Assembly: GCA_032719365.1 (NCBI GenBank) | Contig: CM064861.1 | Span: 81,836,863 to 81,900,862 of the forward strand | DNA length: 64,000 nt | Direction of reading: 5' to 3' | Origin: Prinsepia uniflora | Lineage: Eukaryota; Streptophyta; Magnoliopsida; Rosales; Rosaceae | Shown here: piece after piece, positions 1 to 9,575 of the stretch | How positions within the stretch are numbered: position 1 is the stretch's first letter | Layout of the letters: each line of letters begins with the position of its first letter | Notes under the pieces: generated by a model | Told to the model about the DNA's origin: nothing | What the model saw: only the letters and a program-made list of their open reading frames with translations | The model's database searches: none | Translations under genes and position numbers: made by a program

Positions 1-575
1 CAATTGACCCTTGTGCTATATCACGACCAATTGGTAAGGTAGATCCTTACAACGGTTTTCTACGAAATCTATGTACATCAATGCTACCATTTACACAAAA
101 ACACTCAAGTTCACCCTACTCAGCATCCAAATAGACTTCCTACTTGGCACTCACTAATCCATCAGAACTCATGTGCCTCACATTTCACTCGACACACGAA
201 GGACACTTGGCAGTCATGATCACTCACCTCTGATGGATCACTCCACATATAAACATTGCACATATACAATCAAGGAAACTTAAAACTATGAATGGAAGAT
301 ATTATATTGCAAGTATGCCTCAATCAGCAGTCAAACATCATATACAACAGATGCCTCAAACAGTACCTACGTTCAATCAGAAGAGTAACAGTTAACTTGG
401 ATAAAATTCACTATGTTCAAGATACACTTACACGGGACATACCTCAGAAAAGAAGCAATTACAAGACTTGACCCATTGGCAGTCAATCTTTGATATCAAT
501 CTACTCGTTAGCACTTTTCTCTGGCTCGTCCATTTGATTGGCAACAGTGGTTTCACACTCCTTCGATGTCCCACT
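1..575 (+). mobile_element. Internal region of an old Tat-like Ty3/gypsy element
   Basis: This AT-rich stretch lies left of element E1. Removing E1 joins it to 21285 onward in the same reading frame, because the 5-bp duplication CCACT occurs at 571-575 and 21280-21284. Bases 501-575 are the C-terminal end of an antisense ORF, and bases 1-500 lie beyond its stop codon. I see no coding sequence in 1-500. In the Tat lineage the antisense extra ORF sits between pol and the 3' LTR, so pol would be expected to the left of the window. Assignment to Tat is an inference from the antisense ORF and the 3' LTR near 32.6-34.1 kb. Confidence 0.5.
501..575 (-). pseudogene. C-terminal end of the antisense extra ORF (Tat-type aORF)
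   Basis: Read on the minus strand, the frame that enters from 21285 continues across the E1 target site and stops at TAG (fwd cta, 501-503). The last residues are polar and acidic and include KECETT and EKSANE. E1 therefore inserted about 25 codons before the end of this ORF. The junction is in frame after removing E1 and one copy of its target duplication, which is strong evidence that the two pieces were one ORF. No function is recognised in this tail. Confidence 0.6.
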
Positions 576-3200
576 TGACACGAACCATCTCAATCCCCCC
601 CTGGATTTCCATGGAATGTGACGTGCTCTCGTCTGACAAGAGGCGTCAGACAAGGGATAACCGATTGCCATTGCCCAAACGGGCTTCCAGAGTGCGTAAG
701 GATCGATGGAGGAGGTGTGCGATGCTCAAGTCTCTGCTGCAGTCAATAAGGTCACAATCACAAGGCTACGCGTGCCACTCGGGTCTCAATTTCTGAGTTC
801 AATCCCCGAACCCCATTCGGGTACAGCATCCCCGATGTTTAGCGTCATAGACGCTGGACGTACTAGACGCCCGTGACCTCTCCGGGGTACCTCATCCGGA
901 GGAGACAATATAATATGGAAGGATCTATACAGTGCAGTACCAAATACATTTTATCGATATCCACATGCAAGGCATATATATATACATGGATAAACTCCAT
1001 ACCAATCTTTAAGTTTCATCAGACGGGTCTCAAGCCCAAATACCGTGAAACGTGCCATAACCATATTTTCCATATCATCAAAACCACTATTGTTTTTAGC
1101 ATGTGAATATATATAAAATGTAAACCAGAAAACATTTATTCAATTCCGTTTTAGGGTCCCCGACCCGCAATCACATGTAGAAGTCAACTGGGCCCCTGGC
1201 CCGATTTCATAAGTAACGGGGCCCCTGGCCCGATTCACAAGTTAACTGGGGCCGTGGCCCGATTCCATAAATCAACTGGGCCCCTGGCCCAATTTCACTT
1301 TATCAAATTTTTAACCGTTTCATGAAATCATATCCAACCTCATTTTTGGAAATCCGTGCAAATCCAGAAAAATCTCGATTTACGTGCAAACACGTAAATC
1401 GCCTCGAAATGTGTGAAACCAATTAAATTCACCGATATCCAAAGTAGATCATTAAATCATCATTATAACAATCATGAAATAGTTATGCATGCATCGAATT
1501 TATAAAACCAATGTCCACTCACAGACCGTTTAACCGAGCGCCTCGACACGCGTGCCATAGGCCTTCCCGGGCCACATCACTATCACCGGGACTCCCAATC
1601 CTGTTCAAATCACATTAGAGGGTCACTAACCTCTACATTAACATCCTATTAAAGTCCCGGAATTTTCCCGAATTTTTAAGTATTTTTAAACTGGATTTAA
1701 AACCTTCGGACATCCCGAACAATATCGAAACGGGGTCCAATCAACACGAAACCAACGCCAAAATGTTCGTTACATTGTATAGGATAAAAGTTATGTTGAC
1801 CTCACCTCGAGATTCGTGCCCACGCGCTGTCACGCGCCGCCGTGAGTGGCTGCGCGTGAAAGCCACGCGCCTGCTACAGTGACTGCACAGTGATCTCCTT
1901 CACCCGAATGACTGGTAAACGGGTTGAAAACCCCGCGATAAGACCCGGTCCAAATCCTAGCAATTCGACACCGATTCCATCAATTCAAAAGTCCATTAGC
2001 ATCGAATTAGATTCAATTAGGGATTTGTGGTCTAAATTACACACAATCTTACCTCAAACCTTAAGATCAAGGATGATCACAGGAAGAACAATCCGATCGC
2101 TGTTCATCATCCGAAATCCTCCCATGTCAATCGATTCTTTCAATTGATGCATCCATTAGCATCGTGAGGTCATAATGAACTCAATCCCCAGTCCAATTGC
2201 ATCACTCCAAGCTTCAAATCCCACGACTCAAGCTCGAAATTTCTGAAGCTACAATAGTTCTGTTCTTCCTCAAACGGGCCTCAATTCGCTTCGTTCCTGC
2301 GACGAAAATGATCGTGGCAATCCCAGAAGACTCAAACTAATCTCCAATTTGATCGTCAAGGCCCAAATCTTCCAATTTGATTTTCCCCCCGAATTTGAGA
2401 ATTTTTGAAATTCCAGCCCCCAGCTCTCAATTAGTCCCTCGTGTTTTCCCAATTCAATCCAGTCTCAATTCTCGCCAATTTCGTTCACAAATTCAGTGGA
2501 TAGAGAGGAGATTAAGGGTAGAATAAAATTGAAGTTTGGTTGTTCACGGTTGAAGAAGTCTGAAGAGATTAATGGAGGAATAATTCAGTTAATTAATCAA
2601 ATAACACAATCATAATGTTCCCCCATGTTACAATTATACTAAACAATTCAGGGATAGATCGCACTAGCCATCCACCAAGCTCAATCATGGCTCCAACTCA
2701 CGGCTGTTCAAAATCACAGTCCAAATTACCATTCTGCCCTTGTGCAGAAAATTACCAAAATGCCCCTCACGCATCCTGACCCTTAACTCGGTCATACGGA
2801 CTCCGATTGATGCGTGCCGCCTGTCATTGGATTCGTATCGACGATACCTACGTAACGGTCCTTGGCCCCTGGCCATCGAACCTCCCGATCAAAAAGTCAA
2901 CATTTCCCCTTATATCGTCCAAATTACGAAAATGCCCTTGCACTTCCGTACATCATAACTTTCACCACGAACATCGGAATCGAACGTGCCACCTATCTAT
3001 GAACTCGTGACGTCCCGAACTACGTCACGGTCATCGGTCGAAGTCCATTTGACCATCTGATTTAAAAGTCAACGTTTTGCCCACGCCCAGGGGCAAAACG
3101 GTCACATTGCACAATTCGTCCGAAATCGCTCAACTAATCCCAGATTAGTAAATCACAATTAAATACTATTAAATCCCGATATTCGGGACGGGTCGTTACA
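576..3200 (-). repeat. E1 3' LTR
   Basis: The LTR runs from TGACACGAACC at the left edge to GTCGTTACA at 3200; on the minus strand it starts TGTAACGACCCGTCCCG. It matches the right LTR closely apart from two indels. About 226 bp present in the right LTR (near 16108-16334) are missing here around 742, where both edges share a short GTCA-type microhomology. About 87 bp present here near 1650-1735 are missing from the right LTR near 17238. The deleted 226 bp included the LTR's ATGAGTGGAC block and its TATA region. Confidence 0.9.
1186..1300 (-). repeat. Hairpin-motif array, 4 units of about 34 bp
   Basis: Four tandem units each carry the perfect inverted repeat GGGCC-CCT-GGCCC (one unit reads gggccgtggccc), separated by AT-rich spacers such as gatttcataag. 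The right LTR of E1 has the same array at about 16773-16886. Similar GGGC...GCCC hairpins are spread through the middle of the other LTRs in the window. Confidence 0.8.
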
Positions 3201-3215
3201 ACCTTCTCTCCTTAA
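3201..3215 (-). promoter_or_regulatory. E1 polypurine tract
   Basis: On the minus strand the sequence just before the 3' LTR reads TTTAAGGAGAGAAGGT and is followed directly by TGTAACG. It matches the tract of E2 (TTTAAGGAGGGAAGGT) and includes the GACGAAATTCTTTAAGG context common upstream of plant Ty3/gypsy 3' LTRs. It primes plus-strand DNA synthesis. Confidence 0.85.
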
Positions 3216-3515
3216 AGAATTTCGTCCTCGAAATTACCAATTGCCTTATTCCACAACCACCTTGTGGAAAACATTTCGACCTCACATCTGTGTACACCTG
3301 TACACCCACTTACTGGAACAACATCAGTCTCGTTTGTACCTAGACATCCCATCACAGTCATACGTCACAACAACAACACTCGACCACCTCGAGAGGACAT
3401 AATCACCTGATCTGCGATAAAATCGGTTAACCATTAAGCTGACTCCTTCAACTAGATGGTTCCTTTCCATTGCCAATATATCCTTACATTTGCTCCCATT
3501 GGGAGTCACCAAATC
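3201..3515 (-). mobile_element. E1 internal region, 3' end
   Basis: Non-coding remainder of the E1 internal region between its 3' LTR and the E2 insertion. On the minus strand it parallels E2 9270-9575, including the tgtacacctgtaca palindrome that also appears at about 9474-9486 of E2. No ORF of interest. Confidence 0.8.
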
Positions 3516-3639
3516 TCATTTGTAATGACCCGTTCCGAATAACGGGATTGAATATTAATTAATTATGGTTTAGAATGACTAATCGGGGATTAGTTGAGTG
3601 AAATCGGACGAATTGTGCAAAATGACCGTTTTGCCCCTA

Positions 3640-3960
3640 GCGTGGGCAAAATGTTGACTTTTAGTTCGGGCGGTCAAACGGACTTTGACTGATGACTGTG
3701 ACGTAGTTCGGGACGTAACGAGTTCATAGACAGGTGGCACGTTCGATTCCGACATTCGAGGAGAAAGTTATGATGTTCGGAAGTTGAGGGGTATTTTGGT
3801 AATTTGGCATAGTAGGGGCCAAATGTTGACTTTTTGATCGGGAGGTCCGATGGACGAGGGCCAAGGACCGTTACGTAGGTCTCGTCGATACGAATCCAAC
3901 GATAGGCGGCATGCCGAAATCGGAGATTCGACGACGAAGTTATGGTCACGGAATCGGGCT
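3640..3960 (+). promoter_or_regulatory. Duplicated U3 module with W-box and paired ACGT sites
   Basis: Two diverged copies of a block of about 170 bp lie head to tail. Each begins with aaatgTTGACttttt, whose TTGACT is a WRKY-type W-box. Each continues with a GACAGG(T/C)GGCA(C/T)G core and ends in a TTCGA...AAGTTATG stretch. The first copy also carries paired ACGT sites, TGTGACGT and ACGTAACG, separated by 8 bp. In the 3' LTR copy (9752-9775) the second site is intact, ACGTCACG. Binding by WRKY and bZIP factors is inferred from motif knowledge only. Confidence 0.5.
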
Positions 3961-4030
3961 CGATTAACTGAACGAACCGGGAATAAAATAATATTTTATT
4001 ATGAACAGTACCCGGTGACTGTGCACATCC

Positions 4031-4056
4031 GGATGAGTGACAAGTGTCACCCATCC
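4031..4056 (+). promoter_or_regulatory. 26-bp near-palindrome shared by the LTRs
   Basis: Arms GGATGAGTGACA and TGTCACCCATCC flank a 2-bp spacer AG, with one mismatch between the arms. Copies occur in the E2 3' LTR (10086-10111) and, diverged, at 30142, 31144, 47930, 53052 and 56732. Each half contains TGAC/GTCA, the core bound by KNOX-type homeodomain proteins, but no binding partner is shown here. Confidence 0.6.
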
Positions 4057-5323
4057 CTTGATTCCAGCTCCATGTTTCCCTCCCAACACCATCATTACAA
4101 CATCATCATTTATCCTTCATCATTTCCTCCATTTTCTCCTTAATTTTCTCCTTCTTTGTTTTTCTTACCCGTGAGCATTGAGAAGCAGAATTGGAGAGTG
4201 TTAGCTGCCATTTCTAACTGGTTTTGAGGGCAAAATCGAGTGCTTGTTGAGACTAACTCAACTGGGTAAACACGGGAGATTGAGGGTGGCTGAAAACTGG
4301 GAATTCGAAAATTGGGTTTTTGGGAGGAAAAATCAAATTGGATGAATTGAGCCTTGTTGATCGAAATTGGGTTCAGTTTCAGTCTTCTGGGATTACTACG
4401 ATCAATTTTGTAGAAGGAACTAAGTGGAATTGAGGTCGAATTGAGGTAGAACTGAGGAAGGAAACTTTCAGAATTTTCGAGATTGAGTCGAGGAATTGGA
4501 GGCTTTGATTGTTGAAATTGAGCTGGGGATTATGTTCCTGAGGATCCCACGATGCTTCTGGATCCATCAATTGGAAGAAACTGATTAAGATTGACTGAAC
4601 TCCATAGTTGCACAGTGACGAAGAATCGAGTTTGAGTCGTGGCGTTTGAGCCATGAATTGATGCAATTGAGATGGGGAAAGAGTTTACCTGAATCCACTG
4701 AAACTTCTGGTTGCATCAATTGAGAGAAATCGATTGAAATTGAGGGAGTTCTGATGATGAACAGTGTGCGGGGTGTTCTTCGAATGATCAACTGTGATCA
4801 TGAGGTTTGAGGTAAGTTCGATTGTAATTGTGTCCACAGATCTTAAATTGAACTTAATTCGAAGCTGTATGAATGCTCAATTGATGAATTTAGTGTGGAA
4901 TTGACAGAAAACCAAACGGGTCTGATCGCGGGTTAAAGGACCCGTTTACCAGACAAACGGGTTGAGACGACAGCACTGTAGCTGGCGCGTGGGTTTCACG
5001 CGCAGCCACTCACGGCGGCGCGTGAGGGTGCGTCCGGCCTAGTCTCAAGGTGAGGTCAACATGACTTTTGATCCTCTCAGTGTAACGAACATTTTGACGT
5101 TGGTTTCGGGGAAATCGGATATTGTTTCGATAATGTTCCGCGTATCCGAAGTTTTGTATTACGTTAAAAATATGTACTTAAATCCCGGAAAAAATTGGGG
5201 AAAATTATATGATGTATTTTGAGATGTTAGTAACCCTCTATAATGATTTTGGACAGGAGTTGTGATTTCCAGATTTTACGGAAAAACGTGCAGTTCGGAA
5301 ACGGACTGTTTTGGACGATGTGT

Positions 5324-6638
5324 GTGAGTGGACTTTTGTTTTCTAACCGTGATGCATGCATATATGATTTAAATGCCTTATTATATGATTTTATATGCTT
5401 GGGCATGATTTATGTTTCAATCCGGAAATTTCTCGGTTTTATGATTATTATATTATTATTTTGGGCGATTTTTGAGAAATTACGAAATTTGGTAAAAATA
5501 ATGGTTGGACTCGGATTATTGAGTCATGGATTGGAAAATGATGTGATGACTCGGGAATGAGTCAATGGTCAATTTCGTGGATTTACGTGAAAATGGCAAC
5601 GGAGGTTGCAACGCATAGATTTGCGTGATAATGTTATTTTGGGCATGAGAACCCAAGTGAATAGTGATTTTGACTCGAATTTGGAGTCACCTGCGAATTT
5701 GTGAAATTAATGATTTATTGGGAATTTATGATTATTTTAATCAGTCTTTCAGGCACGTTTTACGAGGAATGTGCAAATGATGTTTTGGGCTAGGCCCGGA
5801 GTCTAAATGATTTCTAAAATGATATTCTAACTTGGTTGGTGAGTCAATAATGATTTCCGGATTATTCTATTGATTTAAATGTGATTTTAACGGTTTATGT
5901 GTAAAAGGTATTTTGGGCTTGAGACCCAGTTGAGAATGACCTTGACTTGGTATGAAGTCAAGATTTGATTGAAATGTTTTGGGATGTAATTCCCGGGATG
6001 GTTTTCATTGTGATTGTGATATTCCCAGACGGTCGGAGCTTGGGGGGATTACCCAGACGACCGGATCTTGGGGGATGTGATTGTAGGATCATGAGTTGAT
6101 CCTATGATAGTCAGCTTCTCGGATGAGACTGAGCCTGGATGTACCACTCGGAGGTGTCTGAACCTGGGGATGTGTTCGCCCAGAGGTGACTGAGCCCGAG
6201 GGGGTTGAGCCCAGAGGTGTCTGTTCCAGAGAGAGTGACTGGATATTGGCCTACGCGTAGTGCAGCACTTGTGAGTAGTGCAGTTTGATTGATTGTGCAC
6301 TTGTGAGTAGTGCGGATTGATTGGATTGATATATGTATTGTGCACTTGTGATTAGTGCTGATTGATGTTATTTGTGATGACGTACTGGTATGGAGTACGG
6401 GTTTTTGGTCTTTATGGCCAGTGATTATGTCTTCACGTGTTTTGGCCTGAGAGCCGGGATTTGATGTTTTATAACATGAACTGATTTGGTGAACATGAGT
6501 TTGATGGACCATGGGAAAATATGTTTTGATTTTATCGGTCACTCATGTTTTACGATATGCATGCAAGTTTGTGAAAACTGGAGGGTAAGATTGTATTTTG
6601 ATAAATGTTTTTATAAGAGGTCATTTTTGTCCACTCAC
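5324..6638 (+). repeat. LTR core bounded by an inverted decamer pair
   Basis: GTGAGTGGAC at 5324-5333 and its exact reverse complement GTCCACTCAC at 6629-6638 enclose 1.3 kb. ATGCATGCA-type sequence lies just inside each decamer (about 5353 and 6556). The same arrangement, with at most a few changes, is in every long LTR of the window. See findings for the competing explanations. Confidence 0.7.
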
Positions 6639-6640
6639 AC
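6608..6640 (+). promoter_or_regulatory. Candidate LTR core promoter
   Basis: A TATA-like ttttTATAAgag (6608-6619) lies about 20 bp upstream of GTCCACTCAC, about 230 bp before the LTR end. The other LTRs keep the same order (for example tttTATAAActtgag before gtccactcac at about 19592-19615, and tTATAAActct before ttcactcac near 55421). This is a reasonable TATA/initiator arrangement, but the transcription start is not known. Confidence 0.45.
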
Positions 6641-6839
6641 CTTTTCTGTTTTGTGACCCTCCAGGCCGTGGTACGACGTTCGGGACAGATCGTGAGGCAG
6701 TGACAGCAGCAGAAATCCGCGCGAACATCCCTTGTCTGGCAAGCACTGAAGGGGAGTTTCGGACCTTTAGTTGACTTGTCAGATGGGAGCAGGACCGGGC
6801 ACGGTTTTTGACGTCCAGTTGGGACGGGTCCTATCAAAT

Positions 6840-6851
6840 TGGTATCAGAGC
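6840..6851 (+). promoter_or_regulatory. E2 primer-binding site (tRNA-iMet)
   Basis: TGGTATCAGAGC lies four bases after the 5' LTR end. It is complementary to the 3' end of plant initiator methionine tRNA, the usual primer of plant Ty3/gypsy and Ty1/copia elements. Confidence 0.95.
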
Positions 6852-6880
6852 ATTTGGTTCTTGATTTCTGTTGATACGTC

Positions 6881-7735
6881 ATGCCTCCGAGTCGTGCGTC
6901 CCGTACACGGTCTGAAGATGGGAGGGGCGAGAGTAGTGTTAGTAAAGGCCCAGATATTGAGCGAGCTCGACGGTTAGGAGCCACTGTGTTTCGTGGTGAT
7001 TCGGGACCGGATGGTGCCGAAGATTGGCTTACTCGATTAGAAAGGATTTTTGAGGTCATGATATGTCCCCTGGAGGACATGGTGCCCTTAGCCACTTTTC
7101 TTTTTGATGGCTATGCTTACAGGTGGTGGCATAGTTTACAGTTGACTGGTTGGGATGCCCGTACCTTGGCATGGGATGCATTCCGAGAGCAATTTTTGGA
7201 TCAGTTTTATCCTCGCTCATTTCGGAACGCTAAGGAGGTTGAGTTTCTCCAATTGCAGCAAGGGAATCAGTCAGTGGTCGATTATGAACAGCAATTTTTG
7301 CACTTATCTAGTTTCGCTCCTCGGTATGTGGCTACTGAGGAGGATAAGTGTCGAAGGTTTGAGCAGGGATTGAGGAATGAGTTACGGGGTACTGTAACTG
7401 TTGGCTCGTGTTCTACCCTGAGGGAATTATCGGATGCTGCTATCCGAGTGGAGGCTACTATTTTACCTGTGCCAGAACAATCTTTGGGCTCTGGATGACG
7501 CCGAGAGCGTCAGGATACTGAACAGATGAGTCAGGAAACAACGAAGCGAGTTAGCCTTCATACTCTTGTGTCGCAATCCTCGGTAGGCGTTCATTCGGGT
7601 GGAACATCAACCCAGTCGACAAGTAAGCGGCGTGGTGGGGCAAGTCGCCTCAGCACTGCCACTTGTCACTTTTGTAGGAAACTTGGACATTTGCGAAGGA
7701 ACTGCCCCGATCGACTTGACCGTAGGTCAAAATAA
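6881..7735 (+). pseudogene. gag: E2 gag (capsid and zinc knuckle), one in-frame stop
   Basis: Retrotransposon Gag. The frame opens with MPPSRASRTRS, a basic start like that of Tekay/Del chromovirus Gags. A Retrotrans_gag domain follows at about residues 40-150, with the typical YAYRWWHSL, FREQFLDQFYP and EFLQLQQGNQSVVDYEQQF blocks. A CCHC zinc knuckle (CHFCRKLGHLRRNC, C-x2-C-x4-H-x4-C) lies near residues 263-276, and the frame stops at 7733-7735. A TGA at 7496-7498 (codon 206) breaks the otherwise single 284-residue frame. It follows a CpG-type context (TGACGCC), so it could be a methylation-driven C-to-T change. Gag would coat and package element RNA. No pol follows. The capsid half upstream of the stop remains open. 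Confidence 0.85.
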
Positions 7736-9560
7736 TTGTATTGATACCTTGTAAATGGTTTGTATTGTCCATTTGTGTTGTAATATAGTATCATGTGTTT
7801 TGGGTGTGTCGGACTAGTGTGGGTCCAGATGGTTGTTTTTGTTAACAGTTTGGTTTGTAGATGGGCGTGTTGGGCCCAGAATAAACTTGACCCGGGGATG
7901 GATATTGGTGTTATCATTTTGGGATCATCCTTGGTTTTCCCTAGGTGGATCAGGTTTGTGATGTCGTGGACATTGGGCATTGTGACGATCTAGGATCGTG
8001 ATGTTCATGGCCAGCTGACGTAGTGATGGATCTGGACCGTGATCCTGATGATCCAGTTGGGTAGAGAGTTTGTCACTCTTACTCCGGTATGTGAGTCGTA
8101 AATGACGGGACCGAACTTCTTTTCGAAGTGGAGCCCTTTTTGGTATATTACACGAGTGAGTAGGTTTCCGAAGTGGTCGTATTTTGTCAACCTTAACCGT
8201 GTGGTTGTTGGATTGGCTTCCTTATGAAGTCAACCGAGTATAATGAATGGGTAACCGATAGGTTCGGTTTTGGTGCGTTCGAGTGGACGTAAACGAGATT
8301 TCGAGTTTTGGAATCGAATTTCTGGGTGACGATTCAGGATTCGATTTTAGAACTTGAAAGTGGAATACTGGATTTGGGTGCGGAATGATTATTCCAAATG
8401 CTAGCTTACGGAATAATGATTTCGGATTCGGATTTGGACATGAATTAAAAATGTGATATATGGGTTCGGATTCGGGATTTCTTACGTAATTGCAAATTCG
8501 GATTTGGAATTGGAACTAGTTGATTGGTGGAGTTTCGATTTGTCTCTTGCTGGTTTGGGCAAATGGACTCCATTATTGCAAACGTATTTGACTATGACCT
8601 AGGTGGTTGTAGTCTGGTCAATGGATAGATGTATGTACCTTGTACATGGTTTGGGGTACGATACTTTGCAGACTTATAGTGTCGGGTGACGGTATACGGG
8701 TTATACCAGTAGTACGTTGGTGAACTTGTTAGTAGTTGGCTTAATCCTGATACCATTGGATGGATTGTGAACGTGAACTGGACATTGAACACGATGCACT
8801 GGGCAGAGTGATTCTGATGATTTCAGTGATTGTTTGAGCAGGTGCTCTTAGCCATGGTTGGCTAGTATAACTCTAGTGTTGAGTTGTGTGATCACTGCTA
8901 GGCTGGTGTTCAATGTGTTCCAGTTACACCGTCTGTTTGAGTGTGATGACGGTATGCGTATACTCCGGATGAGTGAGTTGGTGGTTAGTGTGACCGCAAG
9001 TTGCTTTGCGGCGAGCTGTTACCTTGTCGTGACCTTACCAGCATCTGGGATCGCTGAGGGGGTGACAGTTGTGGTTACTGCTGTTGGTATTTGTCGCAGG
9101 ATTGAGTTTGCCCTGCGAGGGGAGATCATGTTGTAGATCTTGTGCTACATTGACGGACGTTGTAGTATGATGTGTTGTCACTGATGTGTTACTGATTGGC
9201 GCTTTACTAGCGTGGTAAAGCTTGGTGGTGACAGTTTTACTTGTAGTGTCGGCATGGACTGACAAGTAAGTTTTGGTGACTCTCTATGAGAGCGGAAGTC
9301 AGGGCACATTAGTGAGTACGTGGGGCCGTCAAGCTGAAAGAGTCAGCTTAATGATGACATTGCCAATTTCTGGTGATTAATTTTCACTCGGGGTGGTCGA
9401 GTGTAGTCAGTACGACGTGCATCTGTGATGTGACGTCTGAGTGCAGACGAGTTCTGCATTGGCTAGTGGGTGTACAGGTGTACACGTGTTGTGATGCCCA
9501 TTTGTTTTCCACGAGGTAGTTGTGGAATACGGATAGTTGGAATTTCGGGGACGAAATTCT
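7736..9560 (+). mobile_element. E2 internal non-coding tail
   Basis: About 1.8 kb between gag and the polypurine tract. I found no protease, RT, RNase H, integrase or chromodomain motif in any frame. The part from about 7960 to the end is related to the E1 internal region (minus strand, 12896-14230 and 3201-3515). For example gtaaagcttggtggtgacag near 9220 matches the reverse complement of 12930-12945. Conservation of this non-coding stretch between E1 and E2 suggests a cis function such as packaging, or simply common descent. Confidence 0.7.
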
Positions 9561-9561
9561 T

Positions 9562-9574
9562 TAAGGAGGGAAGG
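9562..9574 (+). promoter_or_regulatory. E2 polypurine tract
   Basis: TAAGGAGGGAAGG directly precedes the 3' LTR start (TTGTAATGACC) and follows gggacgaaattctt, a context typical of plant Ty3/gypsy elements. Confidence 0.9.
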
Positions 9575-9575
9575 T

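Larger units (their letters stand above)
3521..6836 (+). repeat. E2 5' LTR
   Basis: Runs from TGTAATGACCCGTTCCG to GGGTCCTATCA. In order it contains: U3 modules with W-box and ACGT sites (about 3640-3960); a 26-bp near-palindrome (4031-4056); a block with aacgaacatttt shared with all related LTRs (about 5092); GTGAGTGGAC (5324-5333); a GGGC/GCCC hairpin-rich centre; and a TATA-like box followed by GTCCACTCAC (6629-6638). It is followed by the primer-binding site. Confidence 0.95.

Noticed and set aside
5243..5560. 105-codon ORF repeated at 11298-11615
   Set aside because: The duplicate exists because both are E2 LTR copies. The sequence is AT-rich, hydrophobic by composition and spans the GTGAGTGGAC block; no sign of coding constraint.
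6049..7095. Minus-strand ORFs of 98-181 codons at the end of the E2 LTR
   Set aside because: Antisense to the LTR end, primer-binding site and gag start; present again in the 3' LTR copy; no homology seen.
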